A DNA stretch of 64,000 bases from Sorangiineae bacterium NIC37A_2. Lineage in GTDB: Bacteria > Myxococcota_A > Polyangia > Polyangiales > Polyangiaceae. Shown in pieces: positions 16,740 to 26,682 of this stretch. The stretch's first letter is position 1. Each line of letters starts with the position of its first letter. The notes under the pieces are model-generated. The model was given only the letters and a program-made list of their open reading frames with translations. It ran no database searches and was not told where the DNA came from. The translations under genes were made by a program, and so were the position numbers. The stretch is taken from positions 105,684-169,683 of the forward strand of contig NASX01000005.1 of NCBI GenBank assembly GCA_002085155.1. Direction: 5' to 3'.

Positions 16740-17666
16740 ATGACCGAGCGCCCTTCCTCCCGGCCCGTTCGTGTCGGCCTCGTCCAAGCGCGAGTCCGTC
16801 CGAGCTACGACGAGACGATCGAAAACACCCGAGAAAAAGTGCGGGAGGCGAGCGAGCGCGGCGCGAAGCTCGTCGTCTTGGGTGAGCTGTTTGCGTCTTA
16901 CTATTTCTGTCAAACCGAAGATCCAGAGGTCTTCGCGACGGCTGAGACGCTCGACGGACCGACGGTCACCACGATGAGCGCGCTGGCCGGTGAGCTCGGC
17001 ATCTCCCTCGTCATCCCCTTCTTCGAGCGCCGCGCACCGGGGCTCTTCCATAACACTTTGGTCATCGCGGGCCCCGACGGACGATCGCTCGGCGTCTACC
17101 GAAAGATGCACATCCCGGACGACCCGCAGTTCATGGAGAAGTACTACTTCACTCCCGGCGACAGCCCCCGGCCCGGTGATGCTCCTGGCCAAGCGGGCTT
17201 CTCCGCGTTCCAGACGCCGCAGCTCAAGGTGGGCCCGCTCATCTGCTGGGACCAGTGGTATCCCGAAGCCGCGCGCCTGACCGCCATGAAAGGCGCAGAC
17301 ATCCTCATCTACCCGACCGCTATCGGGTGGCTCCCGAGCGAGAAGCCCACGGAAGGTGCAGCTCAGCTCTCGGCTTGGCAGACCATGCAGCGCTCCCACG
17401 CGATCGCCAACGGAACCTTCGTGGCCGCCGTGAACCGTGTCGGCCAAGAGGGGTCGAAAGAGACCGGGATCGAGTTCTGGGGCCACTCGTTCATCTGCGA
17501 TCCGATGGGCCGCGTGCTCGCGGAAGCAGGTGAAGACGAGGAAGTCCTGATCGCCGACTTGGACCTCAGCGAGATCGAAAACACACGAAAGTGGTGGCCC
17601 TTCTTCCGGGATCGGCGCGTCGACGCCTACGGCGCCATCACGAAGCGATGGGACGAAGATCGATGA
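16740..17666 (+). CDS. aguB: N-carbamoylputrescine amidase
   Basis: 308 residues, nitrilase superfamily, hydrolysing N-carbamoylputrescine to putrescine, CO2 and ammonia. The catalytic triad is visible: E49 in LGELFAS, K122 in YRKMHIPDD, C169 in ICWDQWYPEAAR. The segment YPTAIGWLPSEKPTEG and the C-terminus RKWWPFFRDRRVDAY are specific for AguB within the superfamily. The stop codon overlaps the aguA start (ATGA at 17663-17666), so the two agmatine-pathway genes are translationally coupled. Confidence 0.96.
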   Translation: MTERPSSRPVRVGLVQARVRPSYDETIENTREKVREASERGAKLVVLGELFASYYFCQTEDPEVFATAETLDGPTVTTMSALAGELGISLVIPFFERRAPGLFHNTLVIAGPDGRSLGVYRKMHIPDDPQFMEKYYFTPGDSPRPGDAPGQAGFSAFQTPQLKVGPLICWDQWYPEAARLTAMKGADILIYPTAIGWLPSEKPTEGAAQLSAWQTMQRSHAIANGTFVAAVNRVGQEGSKETGIEFWGHSFICDPMGRVLAEAGEDEEVLIADLDLSEIENTRKWWPFFRDRRVDAYGAITKRWDEDR

Positions 17667-18760
17667 GCCGTAGTTCGAACCGGACCAGCGCGCCCGCTGA
17701 GCTCGGATACAGGATGCCGCCCGAGTGGGCGCCGCACCGCGCCACCTGGCTCGCCTTCCCGCACCATCGCACGGACTTCCCCGGAAAACTCAGCGCCGTC
17801 GCCTGGACCTTCGCCGAGATGGCGCGCGTCTTGACCGAGGGCGAAGCTGTCGCTCTCCTGGTCAAAGATCGGGCCGAAGAAGAGCGCGCCCTGCGCATGT
17901 TCGAAGACAATCACGTGAACATGGCGCGCCTCGAGCTGGTCCGAGCCGATACGAACCGCTCCTGGACCCGGGATTCGATGCCTCTCTGGGTCACCCGGGG
18001 TCGAGGGAAGAATCGCGACAAGATGGCCGTAAATTTCAGATTTGATGGCTGGTCTCGCTACCGCGATCACCAAAAAGACGACGCTGCTGGGAAGGCTGTG
18101 GCGAGCCGCAGCGTGAAACTTGGCCACGCGAGCGCGGTGCGCGCGCCGCTTCTGCCGGACGGGACACGAGCGGTGCTCGAAGGCGGCTCCATCGATGTCG
18201 ACGAGTTCGGCACGCTGCTCACGACGCGCGAGTGCCTCTTGACCTCGAAGCGGGCCCGCTTCGGTCGCTACGGGAAAGAAGTCTGTGAGTCGATCCTCAA
18301 AGACGAGCTCGGGGTCAAAAAGATCCTTTGGCTCGGTACGGGCATCGCCGGTGATGACACGAGCGGCCACGTCGACGATTTCGCGCGTTTCGCTCCGGGC
18401 GGGAAGGTCCTGATCTCAAAGGAGACCCGCAAGAGCGACCCGAACTACGAGCCCCTTGTCGCTGCTCACAAGGAGCTCCTCAAGGCTACGAACGCCGCCG
18501 GCAAGAAGCTCGAAGTGATCCCGCTCCCGATGCCCCAGGCCGTCGTCTATCGCGGCGACCGCCTGCCCGCGAGCTACGCAAATTTCTACGTCGGAAACTC
18601 CGCGGTTCTGGTCCCCGTCTTCAACGATCCAAACGACCGAGAGGCCCTCGGTGTCATCGCCGAAGCCTTCCCCGATCGACCCACGGTCGGCATTTACGCG
18701 CGGGATTTGGTGGTCGGACTCGGCACTTTGCACTGCTCTTCGATGCAGGAGCCCCTCTGA
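17663..18760 (+). CDS. aguA: agmatine deiminase
   Basis: 365 residues from ATG at 17663, chosen because it overlaps the aguB stop as ATGA and matches the family N-terminus (YRMPPEWAPHRATWLAFPH). It converts agmatine to N-carbamoylputrescine and ammonia. Seen: RDSMPLWV-type substrate loop (DTNRSWTRDSMPLWV), GGSIDVDEFGTLLTTRECL, SGHVDDFARFAP, and the catalytic Cys358 in LGTLHCSSMQEPL. Together with aguB it gives the arginine decarboxylase-dependent putrescine route; the decarboxylase is not in the window. Its stop overlaps the next start as TGATG. Confidence 0.96.
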   Translation: MSRSSNRTSAPAELGYRMPPEWAPHRATWLAFPHHRTDFPGKLSAVAWTFAEMARVLTEGEAVALLVKDRAEEERALRMFEDNHVNMARLELVRADTNRSWTRDSMPLWVTRGRGKNRDKMAVNFRFDGWSRYRDHQKDDAAGKAVASRSVKLGHASAVRAPLLPDGTRAVLEGGSIDVDEFGTLLTTRECLLTSKRARFGRYGKEVCESILKDELGVKKILWLGTGIAGDDTSGHVDDFARFAPGGKVLISKETRKSDPNYEPLVAAHKELLKATNAAGKKLEVIPLPMPQAVVYRGDRLPASYANFYVGNSAVLVPVFNDPNDREALGVIAEAFPDRPTVGIYARDLVVGLGTLHCSSMQEPL

Positions 18761-19440
18761 TGTTGCTCTCTGGTCCCCTCGCTCCGACCGCCTTCGACGC
18801 GATCATCTTCGATCTCGGCGGCGTCATCTTGCCCCTCTCTTACGGACGCACGATTGACGGTCTATCCGCTTTGCTCGGCCGCGACGCCCGCGAAATCTAC
18901 CAAGAGACGAGCCAAGAGAGCCTCTTCGATCGCTTCGAACGGGGCGAGATCGGACAAGAAGTGTTCCGCGACAGCCTGCGCGCCCTCGCCCGCGGCAGTC
19001 GCCCGCCGACGGACGAAGAGCTGAACCAGGCCTGGAACGCGATCCTCGAAGAGATCCCGGAAGAGAACGTGGCGCTGCTCCGCGGCCTCAGCCGAGCCAA
19101 ACGCACCTTCCTCCTCAGCAACACAAACGAGATCCACCTCGCGAAGTTCGAAGCGGACTACGAAGCCCGGCACGGGGGCCTCCACGGGCCTTTTTGGACT
19201 CTGTTCGAGAAGGACTACTACTCCCACCGCATCGGCCTTCGAAAGCCCGACCGCGCCGCGTTTCTGCACATCATCGACGGCCACGGCCTGCGCCCCGAAC
19301 GCACCCTCTTCATCGACGACAACCACCACAACGTCGACGCCGCCCTCGCCCTCGGCATGAGCGCCATCTTGCACCCGCGCAACGAGAAGATCGGCCCCTA
19401 TTTCGAGGGCTGGCTCGATAGCTCAGAGCTCGCCTTCTGA
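18760..19440 (+). CDS. HAD-family phosphatase (YihX-like)
   Basis: 226 residues. HAD motifs: IIFDLGGVI with nucleophile D18, LLSNTNEIH (motif 2), GLRKPDRAAF (motif 3 lysine) and LFIDDNHHNVDAA (motif 4 acids). As in the YihX/epoxide-hydrolase-like branch, the second Asp of DxD is replaced by Gly (DLGGV). A helical cap lies between motifs 1 and 2. The start codon shares one base with the aguA stop (TGATG), so it is the third gene of the agmatine operon, but no phosphatase step is known in that pathway and its substrate cannot be inferred. Confidence 0.88.
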   Translation: MLLSGPLAPTAFDAIIFDLGGVILPLSYGRTIDGLSALLGRDAREIYQETSQESLFDRFERGEIGQEVFRDSLRALARGSRPPTDEELNQAWNAILEEIPEENVALLRGLSRAKRTFLLSNTNEIHLAKFEADYEARHGGLHGPFWTLFEKDYYSHRIGLRKPDRAAFLHIIDGHGLRPERTLFIDDNHHNVDAALALGMSAILHPRNEKIGPYFEGWLDSSELAF

Positions 19441-19470
19441 AACCCGAGCAAAACTCCGAGCTCTCTTTTT
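19425..19470 (+). terminator. probable intrinsic terminator of the aguB-aguA-HAD operon
   Basis: AGAGCTCG at 19425-19432, inside the last codons of the HAD gene, is the exact reverse complement of CGAGCTCT at 19457-19464, which is followed by CTTTTT. The 24-base loop is long and GAGCTC is itself palindromic, so the fold is not unique. Confidence 0.45.
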
Positions 19471-19591
19471 GAGGGCCCCGGTCCATCACATCTCAATGAG
19501 CCCGACCGAGCCTTCTCTCTGAGCCCGACGCCTCAGCTCCACGCGTCCGGACGCGCGGGACGCGCTCTCCCGCGCGCCGCCGCGCGCGCCC

Positions 19592-20986
19592 TCAGAGCCC
19601 AAGCGACTCGCGCAAGGCGTCGAACTCAGCAAAATCACTCTCTTTCGCGCGCGCTGTGTTGCCCTGCCAGGTGAACATCGCCTCTCCCCACTCTCCCGAC
19701 TGCGTCGGCTCCCAGAAGAACGTCCCGATGCCCCGCCCACCTGGCAGGTCCCGCATGATCTCGTTGGCGCGCGTCCGCTCGGGGTTGTACTCAGCGATCA
19801 CAAACTTCAAGTTGGGATGCTCATTCGCCAGCGTGGTGAAGGTGTTCTGCCAAACGCTCGGCTGCCCCTGGAACTTCGTATAACAAGAGAGCCCGAACAC
19901 GTCGAAGTCGACCCCCTGAGCGATCGCTTGATTCAACCACCAGCGCACTCCCTCGAGCTCGTCGGTGTTCTCGACGTGGAGCATGATCAAAATCGTCGGA
20001 TCGACCTCACGCACCGCACTCGCCCCCGCGCTGAGCAGCTTGCCGAGGTTCGTCCAGTTGCTCGTGGAACCGCCGAAAGGCGCCGAAGCCGGCTGATTCC
20101 CCCAACAATCGGTGTTCGCTCCCGGAACGTGCATCAGCATGCCGGGGGTAATTTCGTTGCCGATCTGGACCATGTCCGGCCGCGCCCCCTCGGCGATCGC
20201 GTCCTCGATGAAGTCCTTCGTGTACTCTTTCACGAGCTCCGCGAGGGCGTCGATGTTGGCCGCGTTTCGCCAGGCCTGAGGGATGATCTGATTGCCCGGG
20301 TCAGCCCAGACGTCGCTATAATGAAAATCTACCAAAAGGCCCATGCCGTGGTCTTTGGCTTGTTTTCCGTAGGCGATGACGTGCGCTTTGTCGCCGTAAG
20401 CTTCGGACTTCCCCGTGCAACCGTTCGCGCTCGAGGCGTAACCGTAAGGCGCCATCGGATCGACGAAGGTGCGCAGACGCACCGAGTTGAACCCGTGATT
20501 TCGGAGGAGCGCGAAGATGCTCTTCTGCTGACCGTCCGTGTCGATGAAGGTCGAGTTCGACTCCTGGACGCTCGAGATGTCCGCCCCCAGAAAGAACGCG
20601 GGCGTCGCCGGAGCTCCTCCGCTGCCCTCGGCCCCGGCTCCCTGAGCACCGCCGCTCCCCGCGCTGCCACCTGCGGACGCGCCCCCAGCGGGGTCCGCGC
20701 CTCCTCCGCCTGATCCGGAGCCCGCGCTGCCACCGACCGATGGCGCCCCGCCCGCAGAGCTCCCGCCACTCGTGGGCGCCCCGCCCGAACCGGTCCCGCC
20801 ATCGCCGAGCGGTCCCCCACCGCTCGCCCCGCCGCCGACTGCAGAGATCCCTCCGCTGCCTGCGCCGCCGGCCCCTGTGGGTTCAGAGTCCGAGGATGAA
20901 CAGCCGAGCGCCCACGCGACGAAAGACAGGGAGAGGAGGGACGGAAGAAGCCGGAGGGACATGGGACGACGGGAAGGATGGCTCAT
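19592..20986 (-). CDS. GH53 endo-beta-1,4-galactanase lipoprotein
   Basis: About 464 residues from ATG at 20986. In-frame ATGs at 21025 and 20962 are alternatives and none has a good Shine-Dalgarno. A lipoprotein signal ends in VAWALGC, followed by a Gly/Ser/Ala-rich linker of about 110 residues. The catalytic domain is GH53: FFLGADISSVQESN, GFNSVRLRTFVDP, HYSDVWADPGNQ. The acid/base is E278 (QIGNEITPG) and the nucleophile E399 (VIAEYN). GH53 enzymes cut the galactan side chains of type I arabinogalactan in pectin. The gene follows the CE15 esterase gene by about 107 bases on the same strand, which suggests joint action on plant cell-wall material at the cell surface (inference). Confidence 0.87.
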   Translation of the reverse strand: MSHPSRRPMSLRLLPSLLSLSFVAWALGCSSSDSEPTGAGGAGSGGISAVGGGASGGGPLGDGGTGSGGAPTSGGSSAGGAPSVGGSAGSGSGGGGADPAGGASAGGSAGSGGAQGAGAEGSGGAPATPAFFLGADISSVQESNSTFIDTDGQQKSIFALLRNHGFNSVRLRTFVDPMAPYGYASSANGCTGKSEAYGDKAHVIAYGKQAKDHGMGLLVDFHYSDVWADPGNQIIPQAWRNAANIDALAELVKEYTKDFIEDAIAEGARPDMVQIGNEITPGMLMHVPGANTDCWGNQPASAPFGGSTSNWTNLGKLLSAGASAVREVDPTILIMLHVENTDELEGVRWWLNQAIAQGVDFDVFGLSCYTKFQGQPSVWQNTFTTLANEHPNLKFVIAEYNPERTRANEIMRDLPGGRGIGTFFWEPTQSGEWGEAMFTWQGNTARAKESDFAEFDALRESLGL

Positions 20987-21092
20987 CTGTCGAAAATGTC
21001 GCGGCCTCGCCGAAAGCCCGCACATCTGTCGGCTCTATGCGAATCTCAGCCGATCCGATCGAAGAAAAGGCGCTCGCTACCGGACGAAGGCC

Positions 21093-22625
21093 TCAGAGCT
21101 CACCCGCGAGCGTCGGCGGCTCCCAGTCGATGTGTGTCGTGTGATTGGGCGGATTAGGAAGGTCCGTCTTGAAGGTACCGGTCGTCGTGCCGCTCTTCTC
21201 CAACAGGAACTTGTCGATCATCGCGTTGAGTGAAGGAGTGTATTGTTCTCGCCAGCTGCAGTGGGAGCCGGAGGCTCCTTCGTAGGCCATGTGATCGCCG
21301 ACCCCGAGGGCTTCGAAGATCATCTGGCCCACCTTCGCCGTCACCCAGGCCGAGTTGCGATCGAGGCCATTATACATCGTGCTCGGATTGTCGACGATGT
21401 AGAGGCCTCGCGGCGCAATCAGACCCATCATTTCGTGCATGTCGACGGGCAACTTATCCGTATTGTCGGCTCCGGCGCTGTTGCCCGTTGTGAATTGACC
21501 GAGCGCTTTCTCGGAGAGCCAGCGCACATAACTGATCGCGTGATAAGGCCACTCGCTGCCGCTATAGCTGTCGAGCACCTCGACGAGCCGCAGCCCCACG
21601 GTGCCCCCGAGGCCCGACTCAACAGGGATCGTGAGCGCGATGCGATTGTCGAGCGCGCCGGCGACGAAGGCGCCTTTGCCATACCGAGAACACCCCGTCA
21701 CAGCGACATGTTTCGGATCGATGACGTCAGGTTTCGCCTCGAGCAGATCTAAGAGACGGCTGATTTGCCAGGCCTGCGCCGTGAGGTACCCGGCCTCGTG
21801 GTTCGCGCCATAGGCCGTATAAAACGGGCCATTTTTCGCGCCGCTGCCGCCCGTCGACTCCACCGGAGAAAAATTCAGGGTCGCCACGCCCGCCGGAACC
21901 TTCATGCCTCCGACGCCGCCGTAACCGATGATGGCCGGCGCGGGCGCCGTAGCGCCGTTCATGTTCACGGTGACGTTGAAGGAGGTCATCTTGCCCCCAT
22001 CGTTGACCTCAACGGTGATCATGGTCGAGCTCACATCACCGGAGACGGCGCTCTTCGGAGTCTCGGGCTTCTCTCCGTAGATGAACGCGAGAGCTTGCTT
22101 GCGGATCTCTTCCCTCCGACAGCGCCACTCGCTCTTGCTCGTGATCCGCGTCCCATCCATCTTCTTGAAAGGATCGGGGAGTTTCGCGCTGGCCGTGAGC
22201 GAACCGACGCTCGGCAGCGGTCCGACCTCACAATCCGCGCTCGGGTTCTCCACTTCACCCCACGCGCTCACATCGTTCCCGGAGCCCCCTGTGGTCGGCG
22301 CTCCACCACCAGCCCCCGGTTCTGCTCCGCCGCTGCCCCCGCCAGCGCTACTGCCGCCATTGCCTCCCACGTTCGGCGCTCCGCCCGCAGGACTCGGGTC
22401 CATGCCACCTCCGACGCCATCACTTGCGCCCCCTGAAGCGACCCCGCCTACCCCAAAGGCCCCGCCGCTCCCGGTCGCGCCGCCAGAAACGTCTCCCCCG
22501 ACGCCGCTTACATTTCCCCCCACGCCGTCGTCGCCCTCACTCGGCACATGTCCGCCGGAACAGGCGACAATGCCCAAGGCGCTCGCAGCCAAAAGAGAGA
22601 GGGACGAACTCAAACGAACAGACAT
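21093..22625 (-). CDS. CE15 glucuronoyl esterase-like lipoprotein
   Basis: 510 residues. ATG at 22625 is chosen because GGAG sits 6 bases upstream and it gives a clean lipoprotein signal (SLSLLAASALGIVAC). A Gly/Ser/Ala-rich linker of about 110 residues follows, like that of the neighbouring GH53 protein. The esterase domain carries GCSRYGKGAF with nucleophile S313, the CE15 signature, plus RKQALAFIYGEKP and a C-terminal histidine region (YEGASGSHCSW). CE15 enzymes split ester links between 4-O-methylglucuronic acid of xylan and lignin alcohols. Divergent from the YgiQ gene. Confidence 0.86.
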   Translation of the reverse strand: MSVRLSSSLSLLAASALGIVACSGGHVPSEGDDGVGGNVSGVGGDVSGGATGSGGAFGVGGVASGGASDGVGGGMDPSPAGGAPNVGGNGGSSAGGGSGGAEPGAGGGAPTTGGSGNDVSAWGEVENPSADCEVGPLPSVGSLTASAKLPDPFKKMDGTRITSKSEWRCRREEIRKQALAFIYGEKPETPKSAVSGDVSSTMITVEVNDGGKMTSFNVTVNMNGATAPAPAIIGYGGVGGMKVPAGVATLNFSPVESTGGSGAKNGPFYTAYGANHEAGYLTAQAWQISRLLDLLEAKPDVIDPKHVAVTGCSRYGKGAFVAGALDNRIALTIPVESGLGGTVGLRLVEVLDSYSGSEWPYHAISYVRWLSEKALGQFTTGNSAGADNTDKLPVDMHEMMGLIAPRGLYIVDNPSTMYNGLDRNSAWVTAKVGQMIFEALGVGDHMAYEGASGSHCSWREQYTPSLNAMIDKFLLEKSGTTTGTFKTDLPNPPNHTTHIDWEPPTLAGEL

Positions 22626-22793
22626 GATCGGCTCCAGGCTAAAGTGAAAGAAGGAGGAGGAGGGCAACTCTCCCCCGCTTCTGTTGCGACGGTGTCACTG
22701 CCGAATCGCTCGAGCCAAGCTCTTTGAGCCACTTCGCCTGAGTTCCGTGCTTCTCTCAGCGGCCCACCTGCGAAGTTTCGACGAAATAGAAAG

Positions 22794-25067
22794 TTGACCC
22801 TTTTCCCCGAGATCGTGAATCACGGTCCTCGGGACCGCTCGCCTTCTCCCTCAGCTCAGCTACCTTCCGGCCGCGTGGCTCGCCCGGGACTCTTTGGACA
22901 CCAGCCCTTCTGGGCGAAGCGACTCGGCGTGGCGCCGTTTCTCCCGCGCTCGCGCGCCGAGATGGACGCGCTCGGCTGGGAGGCCTGTGACGTGATCTTG
23001 GTGACCGGCGACGCCTACGTCGACCATCCGAGCTTCGGTATGGCGCTGGTGGGTCGTCTCCTCGAAGACCAGGGCTTTCGCGTCGGCATCTTGGATCAGC
23101 CCGACACCTCGAGCGCCGCTGCGTTTCAAGAGCTCGGTGAACCGACGCTCTTTTTCGGCGTCACGGGCGGCAACATGGATTCGCTCGTGAACAACTACAC
23201 GAGCGACAAGAAACCCCGCTCGGACGACGCCTATACGCCCGGAGGCGTCGCCGGCAAGAGACCAGACCGAGCGACCATCATCTACACGCAGCGCTGTCGC
23301 GAAGCCTACCCGAAGGCGCCTGTCATTTTGGGCGGCATCGAAGCGAGCCTCCGCCGCTTAGCCCATTATGACTATTGGAGCGGGAAGGTGCGCCGCTCGC
23401 TGCTCGTCGACTCCGGAGCCGATCTGCTCATTTACGGCAACGCCGAGCGAGCCCTCTGTGAGGTCGCCCATCGGGTAGCGCGCGGCGAGCACCCGCGAAA
23501 CATCCTCGACGTGCGCGGCACTGCGGTGCGCCGTCCCGTGGGGCCAGGCGGCCCTCTCGACGCGCCGCCCGGGACTTTCGTCGTCGAACCTTCCGACAGC
23601 GTCGATGTGCCTGGCCCTGTCACCGACGTGCCAAGTCCTTATCTCATGGAGGCCGAGATCCGCGCCTCCCAGGGCCCTTCAGAGGGGCCGACCAAAGCCG
23701 AGCTTGTCCAGCTCCGCAAAGCACGCCTTCGGCACCCGCGAGACAAAGTCATCCTCCGGCTGCCGAGCGCCGAAGTCGTGAAAGAGGACAAGGTCCTCTA
23801 CGCCCACGCCTCCCGCGTCTTTCATCTCGAGTCGAATCCTCACAACGCTCGCTGTCTCGTGCAGAGAAACGGCGACGTGGATGTGTTCGTGAATCCGCCT
23901 CCGCTGCCGATCTCGACGGCGGAGATGGATCACATCTACGAGCTCCCCTACCAGAAGGTGCCCCATCCGGCGCACCAAGGGCAGAGGCTGCCGGCCTATG
24001 AGATGATCCGTTTCTCGGTGACGATCATGCGCGGCTGCTTCGGCGGCTGTTCCTTCTGTTCCATCACCGAACACGAAGGCCGCATCATCCAAAACCGCTC
24101 AGAAGCTTCGATCTTACGCGAGCTCTCGGCCATGACGAGCCTGCCCGGCTTCACCGGTCACGTGAGCGACCTCGGGGGACCCACCGCGAACATGTATCGG
24201 CTCGCCTGTAAGAGCCGCGAGATCGAGGCCAAGTGCCGCTTGCCCTCCTGCGTCTATCCGGACGTCTGTGACAACCTGAACACCGACCATACGCCGCTGA
24301 TTCAGGTTTACCGAAAAGCCCGCGCCATCCCGGGTATCAAGAAGATCTCGATCGCCTCCGGCCTTCGCTACGACCTCGCCATCAAGAGCCCCGAGTACAT
24401 CAAGGAGCTCGCGACGCACCACGTCGGCGGCTACTTGAAGATCGCTCCCGAGCACATCGCCGAGGGACCACTGTCGAAGATGATGAAGCCGGGGGTCGGA
24501 ACCTACTATCGCTTCAAGCGTCTGTTCGAGGACTACTCAAAGGCCGCCGGCAAAAAACAGTACCTGATCCCTTACTTCATCGCGGCTCACCCGGGCACAA
24601 CCGACGAGGACATGCTCGAGCTCGCTCTCTGGCTCAAGAAGAACGGCTACCGCGCCGACCAGGTCCAGGCGTTTTTGCCCGGACCGATGTCCTACGCCGC
24701 CGCGATGTATCACACGGAGCGAAACCCGCTCCGTCCGGTGGATCGCTCGTCGGAAACGGTCGCCGTTGTGAAGAGCCCCGAGCAGAGGCGTCTGCACAAG
24801 GCCTTCCTCCGCTACCACGACCCAAAGAATTGGCCGCTGCTCAGAAAGGCGCTCGTCCGTATGGGTCGCCATGATCTGATCGGCCCTGGAGAGCATCAGC
24901 TCATCCCCCGCTACGATCCGCTCTCCCCCGAAAGGCCTCCGCGCGAGGCAAAAGAGAATCGAAGCTCCGGGCGCCCCTCGTCTTCGGACTCATCGCCCTC
25001 GCGCAAGGAAAAGCCCCTTTTGACCCAGCACACGGGTCTGCCCCGCGTGCCTCGAGGACGCCGCTGA
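22794..25067 (+). CDS. YgiQ-family radical SAM protein
   Basis: 757 residues from TTG at 22794; the start is uncertain, but [19 protein letters not shown] matches the usual N-terminus well. An N-terminal cobalamin-binding-like domain ([34 protein letters not shown]) is followed by the radical SAM domain with the cluster motif CFGGCSFC, then [25 protein letters not shown] UPF0313 features including [16 protein letters not shown]. Proteins of this family are widespread, with no agreed reaction. The last 60 residues are a Ser/Arg/Lys-rich low-complexity tail. Confidence 0.9.
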   Translation: MTLFPEIVNHGPRDRSPSPSAQLPSGRVARPGLFGHQPFWAKRLGVAPFLPRSRAEMDALGWEACDVILVTGDAYVDHPSFGMALVGRLLEDQGFRVGILDQPDTSSAAAFQELGEPTLFFGVTGGNMDSLVNNYTSDKKPRSDDAYTPGGVAGKRPDRATIIYTQRCREAYPKAPVILGGIEASLRRLAHYDYWSGKVRRSLLVDSGADLLIYGNAERALCEVAHRVARGEHPRNILDVRGTAVRRPVGPGGPLDAPPGTFVVEPSDSVDVPGPVTDVPSPYLMEAEIRASQGPSEGPTKAELVQLRKARLRHPRDKVILRLPSAEVVKEDKVLYAHASRVFHLESNPHNARCLVQRNGDVDVFVNPPPLPISTAEMDHIYELPYQKVPHPAHQGQRLPAYEMIRFSVTIMRGCFGGCSFCSITEHEGRIIQNRSEASILRELSAMTSLPGFTGHVSDLGGPTANMYRLACKSREIEAKCRLPSCVYPDVCDNLNTDHTPLIQVYRKARAIPGIKKISIASGLRYDLAIKSPEYIKELATHHVGGYLKIAPEHIAEGPLSKMMKPGVGTYYRFKRLFEDYSKAAGKKQYLIPYFIAAHPGTTDEDMLELALWLKKNGYRADQVQAFLPGPMSYAAAMYHTERNPLRPVDRSSETVAVVKSPEQRRLHKAFLRYHDPKNWPLLRKALVRMGRHDLIGPGEHQLIPRYDPLSPERPPREAKENRSSGRPSSSDSSPSRKEKPLLTQHTGLPRVPRGRR

Positions 25068-25101
25068 ACAGCCAGCGGCATCCTTCGAGAGTCACGAGGG
25101 C

Positions 25102-25147
25102 AAACGCCCGGCGCACCCGATGGTCGAGATGCGCCGGGGGGGCGTTT
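25102..25147. terminator. hairpin between convergent YgiQ and protease genes
   Basis: The left arm at 25102-25115 (AAACGCCCGGCGCA) pairs with the right arm at 25130-25147 (TGCGCC, a run of seven G, CGTTT), leaving a four-G bulge. It sits between the two stop codons and reads as a hairpin from both sides. The flanking A and T tracts are three bases long, so terminator strength is unclear. Confidence 0.45.
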
Positions 25148-26439
25148 CAGTTCACGACCTGCCAGGCGGCCCAGCTGAGGCCAGCTTTGACATAGACATA
25201 ATAGCCGCCGTCTTTGCGCGCCGGGTAAGCCCAGTTTCCGACCCACTGATTGGTCACATCCTGCCCGTTCAAGTTGACCTGGATCATGCTGTAGTTGTTC
25301 AAGCTATACCCGAGGTCTGGGAGGAAGTAGCAGCTGTCGTCGACGCCCTGCTTGAAGAGCGGAGCGCTCACTGTCTTGACCGCGTTGCATCCGGAAGGAC
25401 ACGTGCAGTTCGTGTTCGCTGAGCCGCCCACGGTGTCGACGTTCAGACTCTGAAGCCAACTGCCCACGCCGTGCAGCGAATCGAGGGACGTCCTCGTGTG
25501 CAGGTCGGTCCAAGAGACTCCGCCGAGATCTTCGGGACCGCTCCGCGGCATGAACGTGTAGTCGGAGTTCACTCCCACGATGCGCGGCTCCGCGCTCGAC
25601 TTCAGGTAGACCGGGCCCCCAGAGTCTCCCATACAAAGGCTCGCGTTGTCCGGGTTCTGCGCGTGACCGGCCGTAATGAGGTAGGTATCCCCGATCAGAG
25701 CGGCCTGACTGCTCGTCACGGCCGGGCGATGCATCACCTCGTGGGGGTGGACGATCGAGCTCGCCGGGATCGTCGTCCCTTCGGCGGACTTGTAGCGCCC
25801 GAGACCGTCGAGCTCTTCGACGGGAATGTTCGTGCGAACTTCGCAACCATAGCCCACCTTGATGATTTCTGTTCCGACCGGGACCGGATCGAGATCGACG
25901 CGAGCCGAGGGGATCTGCGGCGTGTCTTCGGCGATCTCGATCACCGCAATGTCAGCCGCGGTCCCCTCTTGGTAGACCGGCTCATAACAAGTCGGGCACG
26001 ACCACCAGGACGGGTGGATGTGAGTCTGAACGATAGTGACTGTGATGTCCTCGGGAGTTCCGGTGTTTACGCCCGAGTGAATGACGAGCAGGTTCCCCGG
26101 GAGGAAGTTCCCAGCGATCCCGTTGTTCTCCGGGTAGTCCTCCGGAAGCGGGAAGGGGTACCGCGGCGGAACTCGCCACCCGGCCACGCAATGGGCCGCC
26201 GTGAGGAACAGCCTTGGCCCCACCTTGGCTGCCGTGCACACATCCCCAATGCCCACCGTCGAGCGGTAGAAGTCGAGCGGCACCGGCAAGCCGCCGATGA
26301 GCTCCTGCTCACTGTCGCGCACCTCGCTCTCACCCATGTCCAAAGGCTCGACGGCACAAGCCCCGAGGCCCAAGGAAATCCCGGAAAGGACTGCGAAAAT
26401 TCCGGTGCGAGCGAGCGATGAGTGCTTCTGATACTTCAT
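25147..26439 (-). CDS. trypsin-like serine protease lipoprotein with extra C-terminal domain
   Basis: 430 residues from ATG at 26439, which follows AGGGGAAG at good spacing. The lipoprotein signal ends ISLGLGAC (C28). The S1 chymotrypsin-fold triad is H83 (LTAAHCV), D163 (AADIAVIEI) and S273 (GDSGGPV). A short propeptide-like stretch (EVRDSEQELIGG) precedes the domain, with IGG at its expected N-terminus, suggesting processing. After the protease, a Cys-containing linker (TNCTCPSGC) leads to a domain of about 65 residues rich in Tyr, Trp and Asn that I cannot assign; it looks like a binding module. Divergent from the lytic transglycosylase gene. Confidence 0.88.
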   Translation of the reverse strand: MKYQKHSSLARTGIFAVLSGISLGLGACAVEPLDMGESEVRDSEQELIGGLPVPLDFYRSTVGIGDVCTAAKVGPRLFLTAAHCVAGWRVPPRYPFPLPEDYPENNGIAGNFLPGNLLVIHSGVNTGTPEDITVTIVQTHIHPSWWSCPTCYEPVYQEGTAADIAVIEIAEDTPQIPSARVDLDPVPVGTEIIKVGYGCEVRTNIPVEELDGLGRYKSAEGTTIPASSIVHPHEVMHRPAVTSSQAALIGDTYLITAGHAQNPDNASLCMGDSGGPVYLKSSAEPRIVGVNSDYTFMPRSGPEDLGGVSWTDLHTRTSLDSLHGVGSWLQSLNVDTVGGSANTNCTCPSGCNAVKTVSAPLFKQGVDDSCYFLPDLGYSLNNYSMIQVNLNGQDVTNQWVGNWAYPARKDGGYYVYVKAGLSWAAWQVVN

Positions 26440-26682
26440 GAATACTTCCCCTTTTTCTCTGAAAACCAACAAAACCACCTATACTCCCGCTGCATTTTTC
26501 CGTTGTCAGACGAGAGGGCGGCAACCTACCTCAGCCCACGTCGCTTTTGAACCCCTCCAAGAACCGACCGCGGCGCCCCTCGTCGGTCGGACGAGGAAAG
26601 ATTCGTAAAATCCGCGGCTTACCGTGTAGGTTCGTTCGGGGCGTGGCGCCGGCCCCCGCTTGACCTATGCTTATAGGAACAG

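Noticed and set aside
26660..26682. TTGACC just before the lytic transglycosylase as a -35 box
   Set aside because: The start codon follows within 20 bases, leaving no room for a -10 box and a transcript leader.
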